Below are positions 44,341-55,273 of a stretch of 64,000 bases of DNA, one piece after another. Within the stretch, counting starts at the first letter, position 1. Every line of letters begins with the position of its first letter. The translations under genes were made by a program, and so were the position numbers. The stretch is from Zygnema cylindricum (Eukaryota > Streptophyta > Zygnematophyceae > Zygnematales > Zygnemataceae): the NCBI GenBank assembly GCA_037447655.1, contig JBBHKE010001460.1:16616-80615 (forward strand). The letters are read 5' to 3'. A model generated the notes under the pieces. That model did not search any database, was not told the origin of the DNA, and saw only the letters and a program-made list of their open reading frames with translations.

Positions 44341-44348
44341 CAAAATCA

Positions 44349-45263
44349 GATAAAATCATACTTTTACTCGTGAAAGAAATGATGACGTGTGCATTAGCAC
44401 CAAGATTGTTGGCTGAATTGGAAATCTTGCATTCGAAAATGATGAGAATACTTTTGACACACGGCCCGAGGTTGAGCAAAATACCTGAAATCACAGGATC
44501 TAGTATGGGTTAATCAGAGTTTTTGATTTACCTTTATTGTATGTCAACAACATTTTTATCCTGAACGTCTACCGACGAAGGTTAACGAACAAGCCCAGAA
44601 ACGTGATTGTCCACGGAGATTTGCTGGTCAGATTATCTAGATTTTTCATAAATAAATAATCTAAAGAGGATTTGAAGGGCAACTTACAAAAGTGTGGTGT
44701 CACACAAAAATGTGGCTGGTTAGGCAAAAGTTATTTTATTTTGACCAGCATTGGACTCAACTCAATGTAATAGTCTTTTAGTGTGAAAGAAAAATATTCT
44801 AATCAAAGAAACCAAATAGTTACCGATGTTAAAACGTCCAGACTTTTTTCCATGTTTACCTCGATTTCCAAAGGAATAATACTTGGAGATAGAATAAAGT
44901 CTGAATTTGATGCGATAATCAACTTTAAAATTTTCAATCTTTAACATCAGGACGATTTGCGTATACTTCAATGGTAAAATAAAAAATAGTGGAGCAGGAA
45001 CTAAAGGGGTATTTCGACATAACATTTCTCGGCTTTCAGAAATCAGACCATGTTCTAAACTAAGGAGAACTAAATCTGAACAAATCTCTAATTTGGAAAC
45101 ACTTAATTTCATCCGTCAACGAATAAATTAAAATGTCTCGTAGGTTTTCTATAAGGTTCGAATTTTAATGGAATCGGACAAAAGGGAGAGAGAGAAAAAA
45201 GAGATTGGAGCAGAAATCTGTGGTGGGAGCACCTCTCCAATTTCTCAAGATTGGGATCTGGGG
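44349..45263. other. No gene recognised
   Basis: AT-rich sequence. The 116-codon reverse frame at 44762-45112 lacks recognisable motifs. Confidence 0.4.
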
Positions 45264-45492
45264 ACGATGTATCGCTATTAGTGTTAATATTTTTCTCCAC
45301 TTCAAACATCTTTCATCCGTACACACTTGTCCAATTTCCAATTTGAGACCGCGAATTGGAAGCTGAGAATCTTACCTTCCAATCGCAATCTTCAAATTTA
45401 CAATGCGACATGTGTGTACGGAGAAAAGATGTTTTAAGAGAAAAAAAACATTAACACTAATAGCGTTGGTACTAATAGCGTTTCACGGTGTA
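45264..45492. mobile_element. TACACC-family MITE, type 3
   Basis: TATCGCTATTAGTGTTAAT opens the recognised part and GCGTTTCACGGTGTA ends it. The arms TCCGTACACACTTGTCC and ATGTGTGTACGGAGAAAAGA are those of 37989-38208. Near the right end the terminal ACTAATAGCG motif is doubled. Confidence 0.65.
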
Positions 45493-46348
45493 CCAGTTAA
45501 GATGTACACCAGTTAAGATGGAGAAGGACTCGACGTTCGTTTCATGGACAAAGACTGGGACTCACTAAGGCTGATGTTGAGGGGTCCGTGGATAGAAAGG
45601 CACTACATAAGATCCGCATTTAGTGAAGTCTAGGCATCAAATTTTTGTTGCATCATATACGCGTTTAATGAGGTCATTGAATTGTGTGATGACTTCGAGT
45701 TTGTTTGAGAGACAGAAAGACAATATCTTTTTTGTTATGATTCGTAAAATTAAGGGATAAAATGGACAATCCCGATATAACGGAATGATGAGGCAGCAAG
45801 GATTTCAACCTAGAACCTTTCAATGTACACCGTGAATCGCTATTGAAAGTAACAAAGCAAGCCAAATAAACACATACAACACAAAATATATGTTCCTCCA
45901 ATACTCCAATGTATTAAAATGCAACGTCAAGTACAAAAGCTTATTGTTTCTTCTTATATCTCCAAAATTAACTACGCCTCCAATAGATACCACTACCACT
46001 AAGTCCCAACAAATAACTATGTACACTACTCAAAACGCGTAAGAGTCAACGTGCCGAAAAATACGACCGACAATTGCGAACCCGCTTGAACTACACGGTA
46101 CGACTACAAAAGTCAACTGTGAACCAACTTGAACAACACGGTACGGCTAGACCTTACGTGAACCGAAACGACCAAATAATGTCCACGTCACTTGTACGGT
46201 ACGACCAAAACTTAGGCGAAACGAAACAAACAAACAATTTCTACGTCACTTCAAATATCTAGCGACGAAACTACTTCGTCGCTAGTCGTCGCTACTTTAG
46301 CTACGAGAATATCTTGTCGCCAAATGAGTTATCGGTACTTAATCCTAA
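45493..46348. other. MITE end, GTACGG-type repeats and a hairpin; no gene
   Basis: TACACCGTGAATCGCTATTG at 45825 is a lone family terminus. Near 46090-46195 a segment with ACGGTACGACTACAAAA is imperfectly repeated two or three times. TAGCGACGAA-ACTAC-TTCGTCGCTA at 46260-46284 is a perfect 10-bp-stem hairpin. Confidence 0.5.
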
Positions 46349-46549
46349 CATTAGGGTAAAAAAATAATCGCCACTTAAAACATTTTTTCTTCGTACACAC
46401 AAGTCAGATTGTGGATCTGACGGTTGCGATTGATAGATGATTCTTAGCTTTTGATTGCCCCTCTCGAACTGAAAAATCGGAGAAGCATGTACGAAGAAAA
46501 GATGTTTTGGGACATATTTTTTTAACCCTAATAGCAATTCACGGTCTAG
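46349..46549. mobile_element. TACACC-family MITE, type 3, decayed
   Basis: TTAGGGTAAAAAAATAATCG opens it and CCCTAATAGCAATTCACGGT leads to the end. The interior arms TTCTTCGTACACACAAG and GCATGTACGAAGAAAAGATG match the other type-3 copies. Confidence 0.55.
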
Positions 46550-47988
46550 CTGTAGATTCACCTTTCACTTTAGATGAGAATGCGCTAACCACTACGCCTC
46601 TAAAATTTTGAGATTTATCTCCTTGTACTTCTCTCCCTTTTTGGCCTCCTCTTTATTTCCTCTGCCTTAAATCTGATGGATTTGACCCTTTTGAATTCTA
46701 TTTTGCAGGTTGACCTTTTTGTTCTCTCTGCCTTGGTCTATGCGAACGTTAACTGAGTTAATATGACCGCATGTAGCCCAATGGCTACCTCTAACATTGT
46801 AACTCCTCGTGTGACTGTGCTTAGTCTTGACTCTTTTTAATTGGTGAGTTCTATGACCTCTAGTGATGAGATTTGTGATGTCTTTCCTGTCTGTCATTGA
46901 ATCTTGTCTGCTTGTCTTTAATGTCTTTTTAGAAACTCGCGTAGCAATTTGCTTTACTGTTTGACTTTCTAACTTTTTGCACAGAAATACTTGACTTCCT
47001 ACATGTCATGTTCGCCTTGCCACTAAGAGTCTTTCTGATGGTTTTTGTTTTACTAACTCTTGTTCTTGTTTTGTTGCTTGGTTTCTCTATGACTGACAGG
47101 TTTCTCCATTCAAAGGCCTTAGATACTTTTTCGAAATATGCTGACGTTGATGGTGAAGACATAGGCGGTTGGATCTAGTTTTCTGATGTGTGGGGTTGTC
47201 TGATCTATGTCACTTGATAATGAAGGCTCTTTAGTAAGTGTTCCCCTCCTTTTATCCATGCCTCTCTCCTTCCACTTTTCCCTTGCTTATCATTATGAAA
47301 TGCATACCTTGTGTGGCCACACTTTCTTTTTGATTGTCAGAACCGGCCAAATTTGTTGTGTAGACTGACACTCAATTTTGAACTTTCTGATTTTTGTTTG
47401 CAAATTTCTCGTGTCCGTCCTTTCATCTCTCTTGGAGTCGTCGCCCTCTGCAGTGTCGTTGCTGCGGCTGTGCTCCAGATCTGCGATTGGTCCTCCGATC
47501 TCTGCATTCTTGTTGCGGTGAGCCATAATGCTCAACTCTGCAGCAAACCCATTCAACCCATCCTCACTTTCCTCACTAGATATGAGTTCGATTGTTCTGA
47601 TTTGGTTGCTGTAGCCACGTCTGCGGTCTTCGGTTTCGGTCCAATCTCTTTGTTGAGTGGGCGAGTTGCACTGGTCATTCTCTTCCTCTTTGCTTCGTCA
47701 CCTTCTTCCTCTTTGTTTGATCACTCTCTTCCTCTTTGCTTGGGTTTTCTATGACACTCTGACAACCTCCCCTCCTTGCATGTTCGATGCATGCCTCCTT
47801 GAGATGCTCCTCATTTTCACTATGGGGGAAACTCTCTTGTCTGTCACACTTTTGACTTTTGACTCTGTTTTCTCCTCGGCTGTTTGCAGGCTCGTGGGAG
47901 ATCTGGAATCCTTGTCTATATGTGACTCCTCAGTGCTGTTGGACGCGGATTCCAACACTGCGAACATTGCTTCGCTCCACCTCCATGT
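46550..47988 (-). other. Possible decayed minus-strand hydrophilic coding sequence
   Basis: Three minus-strand frames (46667-46897, 46929-47162, 47749-47967) and one at 47293-47556 are unusually rich in S, T, K, R and E and poor in hydrophobics. That would suit a degraded disordered or gag-tail protein. The opposite strand gives only hydrophobic frames. No domain can be named, and the adjoining LTR on its right belongs to COPIA-B. It may equally be non-coding. Confidence 0.25.
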
Positions 47989-48957
47989 TGTTGTCCATAG
48001 CCTATTTCAGCCATGGATTACTCACGGAAACACCCACAGACTACCTCAAAAATAGTTGTGTTTCAGACAACACAGATTGCTCCACATTTAACAGAATCAC
48101 CTCAAACTTCACCAACATGCAGTATACCATATACAATGTAAACTCCCAAAGTTACAGTCAAATTCACCAAGGCATCTAGAAGATATAAGCTCCAGAGTTT
48201 CCCAAAAATAGATGACAGCTTCACAAACTAACCACTTAGACTGTTCACAGAATCTTACAGAGATACTGGAATAGAATGAAACTTCACACACATATAGATT
48301 CTATATCATATAATAACTCCAAAAAGTTTCACATGAAAGCACTAAACAGAGTGATCACACTAACAGGTCAAAGATGCAGAAAACAGTTTGCCATTACTTT
48401 GATTAACTTAACTGCGATACATAAAATAATCTAAGTCCTGCAAGTTATACTCAGACTACTGAATGTACGGAGGCATACCAGCCGTACTGTATCTACTCTA
48501 ATAAACTAATTAGTCAAAAGGACAAACCTATGTTTAACACAATATTTACACCGCACTATTCGAATGTCAGAAACCAATCTACCGCTAAGCAACTACTAAG
48601 CTACCACTACCGTACAATCATCATTACTCGGAATCTATCCTATTCATATTATCCGCAGCTGCGCTAGGTGCGCTAGCTGCGCTTGTCCGTACAGATCATA
48701 AAAATAGCTGAGCTGCGTTGACTTAACTGCGTCGCAGCTCCGCTGTACCGGCGATGCCTATTTTAATATTTTGTTTTGACATATCGGATCGCTTCGCGAT
48801 CCGCCATCCATTTGTTAGTGCTTGTTCACGCCACTTTAATTATATTCGTACGTTCGCTCCAGCACTCCGTGAATCTATTCGAGCCTCCATATTAAATCCA
48901 CTTAGCAGTTACGCAGAGTTAGTCTCGTACGCACGAAACTAACTTTTCAAAACAACA
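47989..48957 (-). repeat. COPIA-B 3' LTR
   Basis: It aligns with 51465-52428 end to end. It contains GCAGCTGCGCTAGGTGCGC-like motifs and a perfect hairpin CGGATCGC-TTC-GCGATCCG at 48785-48803. The copy of the gag start codon reads ATGGCTGAAATAGG on the minus strand near 48014. Confidence 0.9.
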
Positions 48958-48968
48958 CCTCCCTGAAA
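48958..48968 (-). promoter_or_regulatory. COPIA-B polypurine tract
   Basis: On the minus strand CAGGGAGG immediately precedes the LTR start TGTTGTTTTG, the expected site of plus-strand priming. Confidence 0.7.
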
Positions 48969-48995
48969 ATTTAGTTTCGTGCACCCAAAAAAATA

Positions 48996-49165
48996 TGCAG
49001 CGTGTAATGCTATGTTGCTACGCTGCGCTAGTTCGATATCGCAGCGCAGTAAGAGTGCAGCGTGTAGTGCTATGTTGCTACGCTGCGCTAGTTCGATATC
49101 GCAACGCAGTAAAAGTGCAACGTGTACTGTTATGCTGCGCTAATTTTGACATCGCAGCCCTAGCA
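48996..49165. repeat. 60-bp tandem repeat inside COPIA-B
   Basis: TGCAGCGTGTAATGCTATGT starts at 48996, with the next units at 49056 and 49116, the third partial. Because 60 is a multiple of three, one forward frame repeats a 20-residue peptide, but nothing indicates it is translated. Its GCTGCG-rich motifs resemble those in the LTRs. Confidence 0.85.
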
Positions 49166-49945
49166 GCCGCTACTTTTTATCCTTAACTTCTTCCTTACAG
49201 CTTCATCTACTGAGACTACAACTTTCAAACTCAACACTCCCCTAAAGCTTTAGACTCAGTAGTCCATTGTGTATGCATATATATCTACTCTAACAAAAAC
49301 AAGAATGTAAAAATATTTAGAGATTAATAATTCTCTTTCAAAACCTCCACTACTCATCATTCAAAAATTTAGCAAGGCCAACACATCACCATTGCTTATG
49401 CTGACGTCGCTGTTTCCCATCCTTTGCCTTCTTGAAAACTGCCAGCGTGGAACATTTGTTCTGAAAAACTCCGGACTTTCCCTTCACTGATGCTATAACA
49501 CTCTTCAGTAAATCCGAATTTCCACTCGCAATCGTCACTTAGCTATGTTATAAGATTTGTTGAAAATATTTTTCTTGCACACTTTTATCAGACAATTGCT
49601 GCACATTCTCCCCTGTTAGATACTTCCACGCCATCCATTTCCTTAGATATACGTTACTGAAGCTACTGTACCAACTTTTCATAAAGTTTCCCGTTTCGTC
49701 GCTCAAGTCTCCCCATTTTCCCGTTACACATTCTCTCACTGTTCCCGGTTGCGCTCTTCAGTGTGATCGATTTTGCGCTTTTCGGTGTGATTGATTTTGT
49801 GACATGTTTCTTCTCCAACCGTTTTTCCGCAATTTGTTTCTTTTTCTAGTTTTCTTATCCCTTTTGATCTGTTCATAAACGTTGTAATTTTTCCATGGTT
49901 TCCCTTCCCATTACCTCTATGTGACATGTTTCTTCTCACTAATTC

Positions 49946-50407
49946 TTAGTATTTTACCATAGATTTGCCACTTCTCTTAAGTGTAAGTATTTTCAATATA
50001 TTAATTCTGATTCTCTTTTCATTTAGCTTCTCTTTCCTCTTCCTAGTATTCTTTCTTATTTTCCATATTCCTCCAAATTTATGATTTCTTTCGCTCTCAT
50101 GAACCTTCTTCCTTAGCCTCATGTTCTTCACAGTTTTTGTCGGTTTTTCGCTGAGTTCAATAATTTTTAAACCCACAGTATTTTCCACTTTTGATTTTAA
50201 GTCCCCATTTTGTGTAAATTCACTCTTTCCTATCTCATCATCTTCTCTTTCCTTTTCTCTAAGTTCGGTTTTCATTTTAGTGTTCTCCTTTTCTAACAAA
50301 TATTCTTTAACCAATTTTAATATTACTTCTTTAACTCCCCTTACTTCAGGAATCTCTTCTCCCTCTACGTCATTCTCACACACCAATTTATCACAAAAAT
50401 AAGTCAC
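49946..50407 (-). CDS. Charged protein of unknown function in COPIA-B
   Basis: A 153-codon frame. The product is very rich in E and K with many basic residues in its second half (RKNTRKRKEKLNEKRIR). A likely coiled-coil region lies at about residues 25-60 (VKEVILKLVKEYLLEKENTK). It follows gag on the same strand, where protease or integrase would normally lie, so it may be a gag extension or a sequence captured by the element. It could also be a chance frame in AG-rich DNA. Confidence 0.35.
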   Translation of the reverse strand: MTYFCDKLVCENDVEGEEIPEVRGVKEVILKLVKEYLLEKENTKMKTELREKEREDDEIGKSEFTQNGDLKSKVENTVGLKIIELSEKPTKTVKNMRLRKKVHESERNHKFGGIWKIRKNTRKRKEKLNEKRIRINILKILTLKRSGKSMVKY

Positions 50408-50806
50408 ACATACTAAGTCTTTCCCACTCTCATCTTTTCCTCACTATTTTCAGTGATAATCAATTTTCCAGTTTCTTCCGCTTCCATGTGCCTTTCACTT
50501 CCTTCGACTTCTCGTATTGTAGTTGCCTCTTCCTTTAGTAAGTTTGTGTCACTCACCAATATATCATAAGAAATATTGACAGCACCTCTTTCTCCTCAAT
50601 CCGAACTACACAGAAGGTTGGTAAATAAATAAATTCGTCAACACACTGTGCATGCCTTTTTTTATCTATCGAGTCTTGTCTTTCACTCACGAAAGCGATT
50701 GATTCCCTTCTTGTTGGGGGTTGGACTAGGTTGTTCTCCCATCCATCTCTGAAATTCCCTGTAAACCATGCACTTTTATACGATGGACATACCCTGAAGG
50801 TATGTC

Positions 50807-51490
50807 CTAAATCATTACAGTAAAAGCAATTCTTAGGACGATCTCAGAACTCACTATTACCTTTACTTTCTGAAACTGAGACTTAGATTCCTTTATATTC
50901 CTTTCACTTGATAAAACCTTTCTATTAGCTTCTTCATCTAGAACAACTCGTCTAGCTACAGTTAAACTCCAATCTTTTTTATCAATTGAAGTCAATCGAT
51001 CCAATGCACTCTTATATTCTTTAGGTAGACTTCTCAATAGCAAGATAGCTTGTAAAGCATTTGTAAAGTTTCCTCCTGCCAAATCATTTTCTGCAAATAA
51101 TACTTGTAAGTCAATACAGTGTTTCTCCATACTACCTCCTACATACTTGTGCTCAACTATTTTGGTAACACTGCTAAGCCAATGATATTAAGACGTCTTT
51201 GCATACATACATTCTTTGCTCTTCCATAATTCAGCTGCCCTTTTAAAACTTAGGTATGACATTACAAAATCCTCAGTGAAGGAATTCTTGATAACCCTTA
51301 GACACTCATGATTTTTCCTTTTCCATCCATTTGATGTTTCGGCCAAGGTACCGTCCACCACGTCAATTAGCTCCATCATCTCGAAGTAGCTCTCGAGCGC
51401 ACACTTCCAGTTGTGATATTTTGATCCATCAAATATAGGTAGCCATGGGTGTGGGCCCATAACGTGTTGTCCATAGCCTATTTCAGTCAT
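50807..51490 (-). pseudogene. gag: COPIA-B gag, frameshifted
   Basis: The ATG at 51490-51488 lies in the 5' LTR. The frame crosses the primer-binding site (encoding H-V-M-G) into PWLPIFDGSKYHNWK, YFEMMELIDVVDG and RAAELWKS, the copia gag N-terminal domain. A break near 51190-51130 is followed in another frame by LLLRSLPKEYKSALDRL and ARRVVLDEEANRK. A zinc-knuckle remnant (NCFYCNDLGHTFR-like, broken) may lie just below 50830. It is non-functional as it stands. Confidence 0.75.
51451..51463 (-). promoter_or_regulatory. COPIA-B primer-binding site (half tRNA-iMet type)
   Basis: On the minus strand GTTATGGGCCCAC lies one base past the LTR end. All 13 bases are complementary to the anticodon arm of plant initiator tRNA-Met (GUGGGCCCAUAAC), as I know that tRNA. 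This is the best preserved of the three such sites in the window. Confidence 0.8.
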
Positions 51491-52428
51491 GGATTACTCA
51501 CGGAAACACCCACAGACTACCTCAAACACAGATGTGTTTCAAACAGCACAGATTACTCCACAATAAACAGAATCACTTCAAACTGCAACAATATGCAGTT
51601 TACCATTTACAGTGTAAACTCCCCAAAGTTACAGGCAAATCCACTATGGCATCTAGAAGATATAAGCTCCAGAGTTTCACAAAAACAATTGTTAGCTTAA
51701 CAAACTAACCACTTAGACTGCTCACAGAATCTTACAAAGATACTCAAATACAATGAAAATTCACACACATATAGATTCTATATCATAGAATAACTCCACA
51801 AAGTTTCATATGAAAGCACCAAAGAGAGTGATCACACCAACAAGACACCAACAGGTCAAAGATGTAGAAAACAGTCTGCCATTGCTTTGATAAACTTGAC
51901 TGCGATACATAAAATAATCTAAGTTCTGCAAGTTATACTCAGAGTACGGAGGCATACCAGCCGTACTGTATCTACTCTAATAAAATAATTAGTCAAAAGG
52001 ACAAACCTATGTTTTACAGAATATTTACACCGCACTCTTCGTATGTCAGAAACCAAGCTACCGCTAAGCAACTACTAAGCTACCACTACTGTACAATCAT
52101 CATTACTCGAAATCTATCCTATTTATATTATCTGCAGCTGCGCTGGCGGCGCTTGTCCGTACGGATTATAAAAATTGCCGCAGCTGCGTTTACTTAACTG
52201 CGTCGCAGCTCCGCCGTACCGGCGACGCCTATTTCAATATTTTGTTTTGACATATCGGATCGCTTCGCGATCCGCCATCCATTTGTTAGTGCCTGTTCAC
52301 GCCACTTTCATTATAATCGTACGTTCGCTCCTGCACTCCGTGAATCTATTCGAGCCTCCATATTAAATCCACTTAGCAATTACGCACAGTTAGTCTCGTA
52401 CGCACGAAACTAACTTTTCAAAACAACA
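51465..52428 (-). repeat. COPIA-B 5' LTR
   Basis: It is the partner of 47989-48957. It carries the gag ATG nine codons before the primer-site codons and the same hairpin CGGATCGC-TTC-GCGATCCG at 52256-52274. Confidence 0.9.
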
Positions 52429-53881
52429 GAAATAAGTCATTTGATCGATGAAAAAACCGTATACAACTAGGAGGTGAGCACGACATGAGAATGGTTGTTC
52501 ATGTATTAAGATATGAGAAATTACAACCATTGATAGTAAAGTTTAACTAAGACTAAGAGGACACCAATAAAAAAAAAGCGCAAAAAATGGAAATGCCACA
52601 TAGTTGTACGAATTAAAAAGAGGAATTTCGCATTGCGAGAGGTCCTCCAACACAACATTAGCAACTACCTATTGGGCAACCTAAATTTATAATACTCTGT
52701 CGTGGAAAAAGGGATGTATAACGATAAACCTGGTAAACACCAAGCTTTATGTTATAGGCACCAAGCCACACACTTAGGTAGATAAGTGTCTATAAATCGA
52801 CTACAACAACCAAAAATGTATAATATGCGTGTTATTGACAATTAAAAGGCATAAACAACCACAAAAATGTTGTAGTCAATGCCTATAAACGTTGAAGGTA
52901 GACCAGAGCAAATTGAGGTTTCTCGAAAGGATAACATTGACAAGTGTTAAATGTATTTCATAACGTAACAACGTCAGTAAAGGGACCCTGACCGATAGAA
53001 TACGAGAGTGTTTGGCCCAAAATAAATTCATAACAAAAAGGGAACATTAAACTTAAAAGCGACGGTAATTGTCTAACTTATCGGAACGATATTTTGGCAA
53101 ACTTTATTGAAGATGTTAACGACGTCCACGTGAAATACCATATAATCTTAAAATTAAATGAGCTTAAGGACATGTACATGTGCCTCGCAACTCTCTTTGT
53201 TATAAACAACAAGCTCGTGCGGTGAGAAATGGTTGTAAAATTGTTATGCGAGTTACAAGCATATAGTGTGAGCCACTAAACGGGAAACACTTTTCATATG
53301 GTTAGAGGATGAAAACATGTAGCCGATTTATGCAAATTAGCAAGAAGTATCGAATCAATAAGGGTGTACCATTACAAGAGATGTTTTTTTGAGACATCTC
53401 CAAAAACACTTAAGAAAAAAACATCGAAGCCTTCAGCTGGGGTTTAAAGAGTAGACATATATGGACAAATTTTGTAGACCATTATAGATGGACGTCACGT
53501 GGGAAGTTGAGATGACCGCGTCATGGTAATGCTTTTCTATCCAAGTGAAACAGTTTGTGAGTATCATGCACTTAAAAAAATTGAAGGACGCCTTGAGTTG
53601 TTGGAGGGTGCAGAGAAAACAAAGCCTCCGAAGATGGATATGACAATGCCTCCGAATGGCCGAACGAGCAGCTCGATAAGTTTCACCGGATTGACTAAGA
53701 TGGTCAACCTGTTTAAGTCTAACAGTGGAGCGTGGTAACGGAGCATGACGTAGGGGGTGACACAAAACACCATTAACTTAGTTTACCAAGCCGTAACACA
53801 ACATAAATATTTGAAACGTAGACGGTGGCCAAGTCATTTTCGTCATCTTCTTAAGAATTGTCCTATTTTTAGAGCCATTCT
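52429..53881. other. No gene recognised
   Basis: A 1.45-kb AT-rich stretch without identifiable repeats. Frames at 53433-53773 overlap on both strands. The forward 71-codon frame at 53523 has a gag-like hydrophilic look but no motif. Confidence 0.4.
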
Positions 53882-54142
53882 TGTAACACTAATAGGGAAT
53901 CGAAATTGTACGTAAAAGGGTATTTAAGTGTTACGAATATAGAGTTATGAATTTAGAAGACTTTCGCGAAAGAATCGCACAGTTTAGAGTTGTATTTCAG
54001 AAGTTATAGCCATTGGTGTGTTTAGGTGACACGCGGGGTCAAACTAACAAGTGGGTATCATTGTAACGGGTTAAGGGTCAAAAGTAGTCGCGAAAATTCA
54101 GGCGTATGTTTATAAAGTACTAATAGTCGTTTAGTACATACA

Positions 54143-55273
54143 TAGTTGTTCAAAATGTATTTTACGCACATTTCAAACGCGCGTACAATACGTAGAAACT
54201 GGAGAGGTCGATTTGAAAAAATCGTGAAAAACGCTAATCAATTTTTTTTCGTACAAATCCGTACATGTTAAAAAATTTGAATTGAACATGTACCGCAGTT
54301 TGTACGCTTTCCGCCAAATTAGCGATAAAAATAACATATATTCAAATAATTATCACACCTCATGTATGCACTAGAACATATACATAAAGTGGTTACGGTC
54401 AATCCTATCAACGATTACAAAGGGCGTACAAAAGCCCAGGTTCAACTCTTGCGAAATGTGAAACGCTCATTTTTTGTCTGAATAAAATTGACTGTCATTC
54501 ACAAACAGGCACCCATGGCTCTCTCTCTCTACCTCTCCGAGAGCATGCAACTTCAAAAAAACAAAATACAGGCCTTATGCAGATGAGATTTTTCATCATT
54601 CAGCATTGCACGATGTAACATATTAATAAAAAAAAAACAATCACATTAGACCAAAAAAAAATACATATATGTTTTTCATCTATTTTTACTCTATATCTTT
54701 TTCCCCTATATCAAATTCTATCATGACTTCATCTGAATCGTCTTCCCTAACCTCCCCTTCCTCTACTCGAACTCTAGGCATGGTTGCTATTTTGGAGGTC
54801 CGTGACTTCTTCATCAACGGCTTCAACGACAAATTACTAACTACAGCCGTCGTGTCTGTAATGGCATTTTCTTTGAATTTTCGCTTACTGCTGTTGAAGT
54901 ATTTATGGCGGCTTCTTTTCGAAAATTTAAAGAAGACGCTTGTACACATTTTCAACTTACGCACTCAAATAGTGTGATGGCGCAACGTCTCTTTTTGGAA
55001 ATGTCCGTAGACGTGACGATAATTTCCGTACATTTTTGTATATATTTTGCTCATTTTATTGAATAGAAAGTACCAATACATACATCGAATCTTTTCATCA
55101 ATTGCCGTACAGTTTCCGTAAATATTCGTACAGTTACCGTGATTTATCTATAGGCTTTGGTAAATTTTCATTTTTCAGTTTACAACAGACATTTTTTTTG
55201 CGATTTTTTGAAAAGTCACGTACAATATGTAGAAACTCGAAAAAAGGAAAAAATCGCGCGTATTGAACAACTA
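54143..55273. mobile_element. DNA transposon in the gypsy LTR (1131 bp)
   Basis: TAGTTGTTCAA at 54143 is matched by TTGAACAACTA ending at 55273. The flanking LTR sequence is continuous in the solo copy (CGTTTAGATCATATGATGG), proving an insertion. TACAT occurs on both sides and may mark the target duplication. The ends resemble the TAGTTCAAAA MITE family. The interior holds one small minus-strand frame. Confidence 0.7.
54686..54964 (-). CDS. Small hypothetical protein in the DNA transposon
   Basis: A 92-codon frame. The N-terminal half is strongly basic (KFSKRSRHKYFNSSKRKFK) and the C-terminal half acidic (EEGEVREDDSDE). This charge split could be a nuclear protein or transposase remnant. No homology is recognised. 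It is the only notable frame of the element. Confidence 0.25.
   Translation of the reverse strand: MRKLKMCTSVFFKFSKRSRHKYFNSSKRKFKENAITDTTAVVSNLSLKPLMKKSRTSKIATMPRVRVEEGEVREDDSDEVMIEFDIGEKDIE

Larger units (their letters stand above)
47989..52428 (-). mobile_element. COPIA-B: copia-type LTR element without pol
   Basis: LTRs 47989-48957 and 51465-52428 are about 965 bp, start TGTTGTTTTG and end GGACAACA on the minus strand, and are closely similar. A half-tRNA primer site adjoins the 5' LTR (51451-51463) and a CAGGGAGG purine tract adjoins the 3' LTR. The 2.5-kb interior has a copia gag and a charged frame of unknown function. No protease, integrase or RT was found, so it would depend on another element. 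Flanking bases (CATGT and GAAAT) do not form a clear target duplication. Confidence 0.85.

Noticed and set aside
47311-47754. 147-codon hydrophobic forward frame as a membrane protein
   Set aside because: It overlaps reverse-strand hydrophilic frames, has no start context or homologous motif, and its hydrophobicity comes from CT-rich sequence.
48996-49165. Direct repeats that might be a CRISPR-like array
   Set aside because: The units are contiguous 60-bp tandem copies without variable spacers, in a eukaryotic retroelement.
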